This document shows, in pieces, positions 42,528 to 49,847 of a stretch of DNA of 64,000 bases. The translations under genes and the position numbers were made by a program. This stretch comes from Paenochrobactrum glaciei (GTDB taxonomy: Bacteria; Pseudomonadota; Alphaproteobacteria; Rhizobiales; Rhizobiaceae), in NCBI RefSeq assembly GCF_039522165.1, contig NZ_BAAADE010000003.1, forward strand, positions 248,001 to 312,000. Direction: 5' to 3'. Under the pieces are notes generated by a model. That model was not told the DNA's origin. It made no database searches and saw nothing but the letters and a program-made list of their open reading frames with translations. Each line of letters opens with the position of its first letter. Position 1 is the stretch's first letter.

Positions 42528-42668
42528 TTTTATGCTGGCAAGATCGGTGTTTTCAGGCGGCATAGAGCCAATAAAATATTCGGCTTTTGTTATCTGCAAG
42601 ATTAAGTATATGGTGCAGATAGTTTCAGCTTTTTATAAGCGACATCTAATAAAAGTAGTGAGCGAACA

Positions 42669-43499
42669 ATGACTTATGACCCTTCTAAAGATGGTGCGCA
42701 GATGGATTTTCGCCAGCGCATGTCCTATGGCGATTATTTGCAGATCGACCAGATCCTATCTGCTCAGCATCCGCTCTCTGTCGCTCATGATGAGATGTTG
42801 TTTATCATCCAGCATCAAACTTCCGAACTCTGGATGAAACTGGCGCTTTATGAGGTTAATGGTGCACGCCAGATGATCGCGCAGGATCGTACCAGTGAAG
42901 CTTTGAAAATGTTGAGCCGCGTGGCGCGTATTTTTGAGCAGCTTAATTCTGCTTGGGATGTGCTGCGCACAATGACACCATCGGAATATACGCAGTTTCG
43001 TGACGATCTGGGGCAGAGTTCCGGCTTTCAGTCATGGCAATATCGCCTGATTGAATATGCCGTTGGCAACCGTAATCTGGCGATGTTGAAGCCACATGAA
43101 CACCGTCCTGATCTGCTTGAGTTGCTGGAAGCTGAATTAGCACGGCCTTCGCTTTATGATGAGGTTTTGCGCCGCCTTTCCCGTATCGGCTTGAAAGTGC
43201 CGGAAGCGGTTTTGCAGCGCGATTTAAGACAAGCCTGGCAGTTTGATGAAGACGTTTTGAAAGTGTGGGCCGAAGTCTATCGTGATCCGTCGAAATATTG
43301 GGAAGCCTATGAAGTGGCTGAAAAACTGGTGGATTTTGAAGATTATTTCCGCCGATGGCGTTTCAACCATGTCACGACGGTTGAACGTGTTATTGGTTTC
43401 AAACGCGGAACTGGCGGCACGGCAGGCATCACTTATTTGCGCCGCATGCTAGAGGTGGAATTATTCCCTGAACTTTGGCGCGTCAGAACCGAGCTTTAA
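42669..43499 (+). CDS. kynA: Tryptophan 2,3-dioxygenase
   Basis: A 276-residue haem enzyme of normal bacterial TDO length. Characteristic segments: MSYGDYLQIDQILSAQHPLS, MLFIIQHQTSELWMKL (distal-side His and substrate contacts), SGFQSWQYRLIEYAVGNRN, and the C-terminal FRRWRFNHVTTVERVIGFKRGTGGTAGITYLRR with the axial His and conserved GTGGTAG loop (positions about 228-260). It opens the indole ring of tryptophan to N-formylkynurenine. The formamidase gene follows after 37 bases, making a kynAB operon; kynU lies elsewhere in the window. A TTAAGTA half-site resembling the kynU operator lies upstream at about 42604. Confidence 0.95.
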   Translation: MTYDPSKDGAQMDFRQRMSYGDYLQIDQILSAQHPLSVAHDEMLFIIQHQTSELWMKLALYEVNGARQMIAQDRTSEALKMLSRVARIFEQLNSAWDVLRTMTPSEYTQFRDDLGQSSGFQSWQYRLIEYAVGNRNLAMLKPHEHRPDLLELLEAELARPSLYDEVLRRLSRIGLKVPEAVLQRDLRQAWQFDEDVLKVWAEVYRDPSKYWEAYEVAEKLVDFEDYFRRWRFNHVTTVERVIGFKRGTGGTAGITYLRRMLEVELFPELWRVRTEL

Positions 43500-43536
43500 A
43501 AGCGCTGGAAATTAGTTTTTTAGAACGGACAAGACC

Positions 43537-44340
43537 ATGCAGCGCGATTGGAATGAAGAATTTGCAAATTCGGCCTATATTCCGGGTTCTGAAATTCTGC
43601 CTCAACTTTGGGCGAAAAACGCAGCAGATTATCGCGCTTCAACGCCCGTTCAGCTTGATATTGCTTACGCTGATGCGCCGCGCACCCTTTTGGATTTGGT
43701 TTTTCCTGAAGGGACAAGCAAAGGTCTTGTTGTTTTTGTGCATGGCGGTTTTTGGACAGAATGCTCCAAATCCGATTGGACAGATTTGGCCGAAGGCGTC
43801 CGTTTAAATGGCTGGACTGTTGCCGTGCCGGGTTACACACTTGCTCCGGATGCTAAAATTTCGGACATTGTCAGTGAGATTGCCGCTGCCATTACAAAGG
43901 TAGCATCATTGGTTACTGGGCCAATTAAGCTGGTCGGACACTCAGCCGGCGGACATCTTGTAACACGGATGATCTGTCAGGATAGTTTGCTAGATAAAGC
44001 CATTTTAGATCGTATTCAGAATGTTTTATCTATCAGTGGCGTGCATGATCTGCGTTTGTTGCAAAAGACCAGATTGAATGAAAAATTACAGCTGGATGAT
44101 CTGGAAGCAGAGCGCCAAAGTCCGGTATTGCTGCGGCCTTTACCTTCTATTCCGGTGACCTGCTGGGTGGGGGCTAATGAGCGGCCGGAATTTTTACGCC
44201 AATCACGTCTGCTGGCGATGATTTGGGATGGTATGGCGCCGGTCAAACTGGTTGAGGAACCGGAGCACAATCATTATTCCATCTTGGAAAGCTTAAAAAA
44301 GCCAGCCTCAGCACTGGTGGCTGAATTGCTGGCTTATTAA
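43537..44340 (+). CDS. Kynurenine formamidase, alpha/beta-hydrolase type
   Basis: A 267-residue alpha/beta hydrolase. The oxyanion motif HGGFW is near residue 69, nucleophile elbow GHSAGGH near residue 131, and the late His in PEHNHYSIL near residue 248. HGGFW and the N-terminal WNEEFANSAYIPG match arylformamidases of the eukaryotic/AFMID-like kind rather than the metal-dependent KynB. It should hydrolyse N-formylkynurenine to kynurenine and formate. It directly follows kynA. The formate released could feed the formate-THF ligase encoded at 57173. Confidence 0.88.
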   Translation: MQRDWNEEFANSAYIPGSEILPQLWAKNAADYRASTPVQLDIAYADAPRTLLDLVFPEGTSKGLVVFVHGGFWTECSKSDWTDLAEGVRLNGWTVAVPGYTLAPDAKISDIVSEIAAAITKVASLVTGPIKLVGHSAGGHLVTRMICQDSLLDKAILDRIQNVLSISGVHDLRLLQKTRLNEKLQLDDLEAERQSPVLLRPLPSIPVTCWVGANERPEFLRQSRLLAMIWDGMAPVKLVEEPEHNHYSILESLKKPASALVAELLAY

Positions 44341-44366
44341 TAGTCTGGCCAAAGCTCTTAAGTTTC

Positions 44367-44810
44367 TTAAAGTTTTTCAGCCTGTGTTTTATAATTCGGC
44401 AATGAAAAAATCATGTCGAATATATAGGTGAACACAAAGGTATAGATCAGGAAGAACAGCAATAGCACGGCTTCCATCTCGAAAGCCTTCCAAAAACCAA
44501 CCGAATACCAAGCCATGTAAATCGGAATGATAATAACAAACAGGCCGAATTCGAAACCAAGTGCATGGCCAATACGAGTTATGAGTGTGCGGCCTTCGCT
44601 CTGTCGCATGGCTTCCATCTTCTCAAAGAGAAAATTGTAAGTGTAATTCCATGCAACGGCGATCAGCGAAATTGCAGTGGCAATTGGCAGTGAACCTTGC
44701 ACATCACTTCCGCTCAACAACATGAGTAATGCAGTAGATGCGGCAATGGCAATAATTTCAAAAATAGCAACATAAAGAATGCGCCGTTTGACCGGCGATA
44801 GGACGAACAT
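44367..44810 (-). CDS. PACE-family efflux pump
   Basis: About 147 residues from ATG 44810, which has AGGAG upstream; an in-frame extension to 44861 is unlikely. Four helices form two tandem bacterial transmembrane pair domains: RRILYVAIFEIIAIAASTAL with AVAWNYTYNFLFEKM, and RIGHALGFEFGLFVIIIPIYMAW with a final helix. The WNYTYN signature is diagnostic of PACE (AceI-like) transporters, which export chlorhexidine, other biocides and short diamines such as cadaverine. Confidence 0.87.
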   Translation of the reverse strand: MFVLSPVKRRILYVAIFEIIAIAASTALLMLLSGSDVQGSLPIATAISLIAVAWNYTYNFLFEKMEAMRQSEGRTLITRIGHALGFEFGLFVIIIPIYMAWYSVGFWKAFEMEAVLLLFFLIYTFVFTYIFDMIFSLPNYKTQAEKL

Positions 44811-44971
44811 AGTCGGCTCCTGAGCTAGATACCTAACCTGCGAGCCGGCACGCCCCGGCACTCATAATAATGAAAAGAAAAAGCAGATCGCGGTTTTCCA
44901 TCTGCTGAAGCAGAAATAATCAAGCATGGCTGATTAGTCAAGACTTGGCTAAAATAGGGTTGTGGAACTGG

Positions 44972-45889
44972 TTATTTCAACACATAGCCAACAGGTTCTA
45001 TGCGCGGCGGCAGTGGTTTTTCGCCAAGCGCGAAAAGCAGTTCGCGCTCAACGGTTCTGCGCATTGTATCAAGCGGCAAAGCATTAGGGTCGTTGCCAAA
45101 CGGGTCTTCCAACTGATGGCCGAGTGCTTCAAGCCCGAAAAATGTGTAAGCAACCAGCAGCACCGGCAGTAATGTCCACCATGCCAGCGAACCTGCCAAA
45201 GCAAAAGGCAGCGTGACGCAAAAAATAAGTGCTGTGCGGTGCAATAAAAGTGAATAAGCAAATGGCACGGGCGTTTGCATGATGCGGTCACAACCGGCAT
45301 GAACTTGTGAAAGTCTGGTTAGCTGTGTTTCTAAAACAGAATAATGAATGGCACTGATTTTGCCGGTTTCGGTGAGTTCTAAGAGATGGGCGCCGATTTG
45401 ATCCAAAATATCATTGGTTAGGTTAGGGCTTTCAGGATCCATTTGGATGTTATCGAGCCATGGTTTGATCGCAATATCGACAGGTGTTTTACGGGTATGC
45501 GCAGAAAGGCCTGCCGTGAAGGCACAGAGTCTGCGATAAATAAACTCTTTATCCTGTTGCTCAAGCTTTGAGGTCTGGCGCGCAAGTGAGCGGCAGGCGA
45601 TGATCAGTTCGCCCCATAATTTGCGCCCCTCCCACCAACGGTCATAACAGGCATTGTTGCGAAAGCTCATAAAAACAGAAAGCGCAATACCGATCAGCGT
45701 AAACGGAATGGCGCTGATTTGTTCAAAAATGCCCGGATATTCTTTGGCTGCAAGCACAGCGACGATGCTTAAGATCGCAACTGCTATGAGATGGTAGATA
45801 ATGCGTGGAATGATAGAGCCATTAATTGAAAAGAGTATGTCTTTGAAGGATGGCTTTGAGCGAATGATCATGAGGGCATTCCACGGCAT
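44972..45889 (-). CDS. Bestrophin-like (UPF0187) membrane channel
   Basis: A 305-residue protein (ATG 45889; ATG 45871 is an alternative). Early sequence IPFTLIGIALSVFMSFRNNACYDRWWEGRKLWGELI (about residues 60-95) is the family signature, with FRNN and RWWEGR; C-terminal FFGLEALGHQLEDPFGNDPNALPLD is also conserved. Bacterial bestrophins are pentameric ion channels, cation- or anion-selective by lineage. No functional link to neighbours is visible. Confidence 0.87.
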   Translation of the reverse strand: MPWNALMIIRSKPSFKDILFSINGSIIPRIIYHLIAVAILSIVAVLAAKEYPGIFEQISAIPFTLIGIALSVFMSFRNNACYDRWWEGRKLWGELIIACRSLARQTSKLEQQDKEFIYRRLCAFTAGLSAHTRKTPVDIAIKPWLDNIQMDPESPNLTNDILDQIGAHLLELTETGKISAIHYSVLETQLTRLSQVHAGCDRIMQTPVPFAYSLLLHRTALIFCVTLPFALAGSLAWWTLLPVLLVAYTFFGLEALGHQLEDPFGNDPNALPLDTMRRTVERELLFALGEKPLPPRIEPVGYVLK

Positions 45890-46006
45890 AAGGGTTATGA
45901 AAGTGGCGGAACCTTATGCCTTCTCTTTAAGAGGCTCAATATAAAACTGTTAAAAAGAGTGAGCGAAAGCATGTTCGTTTGTCTCACGCTTTAAGTGAAA
46001 TTTAAA

Positions 46007-46042
46007 AAAGCCGCAGTCACTTAATCAAATGACTGCGGCTTT
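46007..46042. terminator. Terminator after the quinolone dioxygenase-like gene
   Basis: AAAGCCGCAGTCA (46007-46019) pairs with TGACTGCGGCTTT (46030-46042) over ten bases. It is 18 bases downstream of the leftward gene's end at 46060. Confidence 0.82.
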
Positions 46043-46059
46043 ATTGGTGTTTTTATGCG

Positions 46060-46851
46060 TTATTTGGCAAGCACATTTTTGATGACCTGTGCAACATTGG
46101 CTGGTTGCTCAAGGGTCGGAAAATGTGTGGTGCCTGCCAGTTTAGTTGGGTTGAACCATGGATTTTCGGCGGCAAAATCCAGTTGCGCTTGTGTATATTC
46201 CGGCTCAAAAGGCTGAGAATAAATATGGGTAATGGGGCGTGTTTGCGCCATTGCCGCCATGCGTTGCATTGGGCTGCCCCATTTGCGATAGGCTTTGCCA
46301 ATCTCGCGGCCGGAACGCGCCCACATGTCATATGAATAATCAGCCATTTCATTGTTGACGTGATTAACAATGTCAGCGTTTTCAGTGTCGCCGATCCAAT
46401 AATCAAAAAAGCCTGAGCGACCATCTTCCCAGACCTGGCGATCCTGAATGCCATCAATCAGCTCAAAAAAAGCTACATTTGGTTGGTTCATGATCCAGTC
46501 AATCACCACTGATTGTGGTACGCGGCTCGTGCCCAGACGGTCAGTAATTTCAATATTCGCCCAGCCACCATGCGATGTTGAAACCGGCAGAAATTGATCA
46601 AGTTTCAGCTCATTGACGAAGGCAGCCAGATCATCTGCTTGTTGATTAATGTCGAAATCACCATCATGCTCGCGATGGTCGCCATGTCCGCGCCAGTCAA
46701 AGCGAATGACACGGTGAGCTTTTGCAAGTTCCGGCACTAAAGTTTTGAATAAGCGATGATCCTGACACCAGCCGGAAAGCAGTACAATTGCCGGTCCGCT
46801 TCCAGTTTCATCCCATGAAAACTGATTATTGCCGATTTTAATCGAATTCAT
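46060..46851 (-). CDS. Hod/AqdC-like cofactor-free quinolone 2,4-dioxygenase
   Basis: A 263-residue alpha/beta-hydrolase-fold protein. It matches the Arthrobacter Hod sequence as I recall it in many blocks: LLSGWCQDHR (Trp28, His32), FDWRGHG, LPVSTSHGGW (Ser93, His94), VIDWIMNQP (Asp118), EMADYSYDMWARSGREI, GSPMQRMAAM, ISQP-like HIYSQPFEPEY, and GTTHFP (His243, catalytic base). Hod and AqdC cleave 3-hydroxy-4(1H)-quinolones with O2, releasing CO, without a cofactor; AqdC destroys the Pseudomonas signal PQS. The first His of the SHSHGGW motif is Thr here. Co-transcribed with the upstream flavin monooxygenase. Confidence 0.85.
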   Translation of the reverse strand: MNSIKIGNNQFSWDETGSGPAIVLLSGWCQDHRLFKTLVPELAKAHRVIRFDWRGHGDHREHDGDFDINQQADDLAAFVNELKLDQFLPVSTSHGGWANIEITDRLGTSRVPQSVVIDWIMNQPNVAFFELIDGIQDRQVWEDGRSGFFDYWIGDTENADIVNHVNNEMADYSYDMWARSGREIGKAYRKWGSPMQRMAAMAQTRPITHIYSQPFEPEYTQAQLDFAAENPWFNPTKLAGTTHFPTLEQPANVAQVIKNVLAK

Positions 46852-46878
46852 AATTGTTCCTCCTCACTTTTTATAAAT

Positions 46879-48012
46879 TCAGGTGCCGGTCGGAACATGG
46901 CGCGCTGTTTTCATCCGCTCGGCGCCGATTTGTGCGCATTGAGCTGTGATTTTTAAGACATCCGAACGCACAGTATCCGGCCAGTAATTCATGTCACCCA
47001 ATCGCTCGGCTGTATCTTGGGTGTGCTCAGTCATCGGGCGTTCACGCGCTTCCCAGGCCGCCAATGCGGTTGGAATGTCGCTGTGTTCATCCAGTGCTAC
47101 TGCCAGACCCAAAGCATTCATCAATGCGCATCCGCCGCCTTGTCCCAAATAAGGCGGCATGGCATGAGCGCCATCACCTAAGATAGCAACCCGCCCTTTG
47201 CTCCATGCTTTCAGTTTCAAAACTTCAAACGCATCCCAGCGACCGGCATCACCAAAGCGATCAATTAAAGCGCCTAGATGTGGGAAACTTTCCTTCCAAA
47301 GTGCTGCATCAATCGGTGTCTGATAAGCAGCCTTGTCTTCTACAGACGCACAAAGCGCGATGTAGAGATCTTTTTCACTGGCTGGTGTATAAAGTATGCG
47401 GCGGGAGCCTGAAAAATATTCCAGATAACGTGGTAAATCTTCCGCGATAACATCGGAGTCAGCACGGTTGATCATCATCCGCACAGCACCGTATCCAAGA
47501 GGCTTCCGGTACATCAGCAGATCAAGAGAATCCCGCACTTTCGAGTTAATACCATCGGCACCAACAACCAAATCAGCTTTAACTCTACTGCCGTCAGCCA
47601 AAAGCAGTTCGCCTTCCGGTGTGGCTCCTATGGCCTCCGAATTGGTGACGATTTCAACGCCTGCGCGGCGCGCTGCATTCACAAGTGCAGTTAGAAGTGT
47701 TTCGCGTACAATTGTCACCAGCTTGGCGCCGCCCGGTTTGTTGCCAACCGGAATTTCTTCCATTGTTTCATTGAGGTGATCACGGGTATAGAATTCCGGC
47801 CCCTCATGAGCGCCGACGATGGCTTCTTCATAGGCGCCAACTGCCTTTAAAACACGTAAGCCATTGCTCCAGATATAAATACCGGCGCCGAATGTGCGTA
47901 AATTGGATGAGCGTTCATGCACTCTGATGCTCCATCCGCGTTGTGCAAGTGCTGCTGCCAAAGTTAAACCGGCAATGCCTGCGCCCGCTATCTCGGCATG
48001 ACGTTTGGTCAT
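46879..48012 (-). CDS. FAD-dependent monooxygenase (AqdB / salicylate hydroxylase-like)
   Basis: A 377-residue group A flavin hydroxylase. FAD motifs: AGAGIAGLTLAAALAQRG (about residues 8-25), the DG motif VGADGINSKVR (about 160) and the GD motif VAILGDGAHAMPPYLGQGG (about 285). GGAGG precedes the ATG. The dioxygenase gene follows after 27 bases. In the known alkylquinolone pathway, AqdB hydroxylates HHQ at carbon 3 to give the AqdC substrate; the pairing here suggests the same order of reactions. It could equally act on another N-heteroaromatic compound. Confidence 0.85.
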   Translation of the reverse strand: MTKRHAEIAGAGIAGLTLAAALAQRGWSIRVHERSSNLRTFGAGIYIWSNGLRVLKAVGAYEEAIVGAHEGPEFYTRDHLNETMEEIPVGNKPGGAKLVTIVRETLLTALVNAARRAGVEIVTNSEAIGATPEGELLLADGSRVKADLVVGADGINSKVRDSLDLLMYRKPLGYGAVRMMINRADSDVIAEDLPRYLEYFSGSRRILYTPASEKDLYIALCASVEDKAAYQTPIDAALWKESFPHLGALIDRFGDAGRWDAFEVLKLKAWSKGRVAILGDGAHAMPPYLGQGGGCALMNALGLAVALDEHSDIPTALAAWEARERPMTEHTQDTAERLGDMNYWPDTVRSDVLKITAQCAQIGAERMKTARHVPTGT

Positions 48013-48506
48013 CTTATTCCTCCCCAGGACCTTGATTTTTTTACAACGGTTTCAATAATCGCACATAAAGAAAAGTGAATTCTTGGGCTGTAGATATGAG
48101 TAAACTGAATAACTGATTAAAATCCAGCGAGCGTCAAAGTGAAATAGTGCGCGATAGCGATAAGGCATATCTCTGCTCACCACGGTATTTCTTGCATGAA
48201 AGCGTTCTTATCGGCGCTTTTGGCAAGGCAATAATCTTCTTTGATTTCCATATTTCAGCGGAATGGAATGTATGTTCTTTAAATAATTTGCAGCACCTGA
48301 CGCGAGCATCACAAAATGGTGAGCGATATGCAAAAGCGTGGAAAGGGGTGCTCTCTCGATCAGGTATTCTTTATTGTCATAACAGAGAGCCAAGTCTTCA
48401 ATTTACGGCTCTTTGCCTTTCGGCCTTAAATGTTGGTCAAAGTCTCCGGTTCAAATGTGATTGAGCTGAGAAAGACACGATAAAATCAACAAAAAAGGGG
48501 AAGAAT
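48013..48506. other. 494-base non-coding interval
   Basis: No gene I can support. Both strands have short open frames (105 codons on +, 61 on -) without family resemblance, ribosome-binding site or natural composition. The region should hold the divergent promoters of the monooxygenase-dioxygenase operon and the binding-protein gene, whose start at 48507 has AAAGGGGAAG upstream. Decayed sequence is possible but not shown. Confidence 0.5.
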
Positions 48507-49685
48507 ATGCGCAAGTTTTTATATTGTAGTGGCACGGCACTGGCGTTAACGATGGCTATTTCAGCTTATGCGCAAGAGCCTGTCAGTATCGGGATGATAA
48601 CGACCTTGTCAGGCCCTGCCGGTTATTTAGGGCAGGATATCCGCGATGGTTTCCAGCTTGCCATTGATGAAAATGGTGGTGCGCTTGGCGGTAAACAAGT
48701 AGTTCTCAAGGTTGAGGATGATAGTTTGAAGCCTGGCAATGCAAAGCAAATTGCAGAAAAAATGCTAAGTGAACAGGGGATCAAGCTTTTTACAGGGATG
48801 GTTTTTGCGAATGTGGCCAGTGCTGCATTAGTGGATATACTTGATGAAGACGGGATCTATGTGAGCCCGAATACGGCTTCAGCAAATTTTGCAGGGAAAG
48901 AGTGCCATCCAAACTATTTTGTAAGTTCATGGCAAGATGACGGACAAGGTGAGAGCGCCGGTGCCCTTGCTCAATCGATGAATTATCCGACCGCTTTTTT
49001 ACTCGCGCCTAATTATCAGGCAGGCCATGAAACAATGGATGCCTTTAAGCGGTTTTATAAAGGCGAGATTATCGGTGAAATTTATACGCAAATGGCGCAA
49101 ACGGATTTTTCTGCTGAAATTGCACAAATTCGCGCGGCCAAACCATCTGTTGTTTATGAGTTTCAACCGGGCGGGTTGGGAATTGCGTTTATGCAGCAAT
49201 ATCAACAATCGGGCTTGTTAAAAGAAATCCCTATGGTGGTTCATCCAGCTTCACTTGATCAGGTTATTGTACAAGCGGTTGGTGATGCAGCTAATGGTGT
49301 GCAGGTGACAAGCCATTGGAACGAGGATTTCGATAATCCGGAAAACAAGAAATTTGTAGCTGCATGGAAGGCGAAATATAAAGATCGTCCGGTTACATAT
49401 TATGCTGCTCAAGGTTATGATGCAGCCTTGATGATGGGTGCAGGCCTGTCAGGTACAACAGGTGATAAGATTGTTCCTGAGGAGTTTCGTAAGTCGCTGC
49501 TTGGTGCCGAAATACCATCGGTGCGCGGTGAGTTTAAACTGGGCAAAAACCAGCACCCTGTTCAGGATTGGTACGCTTTGAGAGCTACAAAAGATGCAAA
49601 TGGCAAAGCATATTTAAAAACGGACAAGAAGATATTGACAGCGCATAGCGATATATATGCTGCATCTTGTCAGATTGATGATTAA
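48507..49685 (+). CDS. ABC transporter periplasmic binding protein (branched-chain/aromatic type), orphan
   Basis: A 392-residue type I periplasmic binding protein with signal peptide (FLYCSGTALALTMAISAYAQ) and mature start EPVSIGMITTLSGPAGYLGQ. LivJ-like features are GFQLAIDENGGALGGKQV, EDDSLKPGNAKQIAEKML and YYAAQGYDAALMMG. Members bind amino acids or aromatic acids and deliver them to LivHMGF-type permeases. No permease or ATPase genes are adjacent, so it is an orphan. It is divergent from the quinolone-degradation-like operon; binding of an aromatic acid from that pathway is a guess. Confidence 0.88.
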   Translation: MRKFLYCSGTALALTMAISAYAQEPVSIGMITTLSGPAGYLGQDIRDGFQLAIDENGGALGGKQVVLKVEDDSLKPGNAKQIAEKMLSEQGIKLFTGMVFANVASAALVDILDEDGIYVSPNTASANFAGKECHPNYFVSSWQDDGQGESAGALAQSMNYPTAFLLAPNYQAGHETMDAFKRFYKGEIIGEIYTQMAQTDFSAEIAQIRAAKPSVVYEFQPGGLGIAFMQQYQQSGLLKEIPMVVHPASLDQVIVQAVGDAANGVQVTSHWNEDFDNPENKKFVAAWKAKYKDRPVTYYAAQGYDAALMMGAGLSGTTGDKIVPEEFRKSLLGAEIPSVRGEFKLGKNQHPVQDWYALRATKDANGKAYLKTDKKILTAHSDIYAASCQIDD

Positions 49686-49801
49686 ATGAGTGCTTTTAAA
49701 AGTCGCGCTTGCGGGACTTTTGAGCAATCCGGCGCTCTCAATATGTTTAGAACTATGGAGCTTATTATATAGTGCGAGTAACTCGCGCAATAAATGATCA
49801 T

Positions 49802-49831
49802 AAAAATACCAGCCCGAAGGCTGGTATTTTT
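49802..49831. terminator. Bidirectional terminator
   Basis: AAAAATACCAGCC (49802-49814) pairs with GGCTGGTATTTTT (49819-49831) over CGAA, between the binding-protein gene and the convergent AsmA-like gene. Confidence 0.9.
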
Positions 49832-49847
49832 GTTTTATTGTAGGGTT

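Noticed and set aside
48147..48464. 105-codon open frame on the + strand upstream of the binding-protein gene
   Set aside because: No ribosome-binding site, no recognisable family, cysteine- and serine-rich composition unlike the neighbours, and a competing frame on the other strand.
49686..49801. Possible small RNA between the binding-protein gene and the AsmA-like gene
   Set aside because: Only a shared bidirectional terminator is evident; no separate promoter or conserved structure could be seen.
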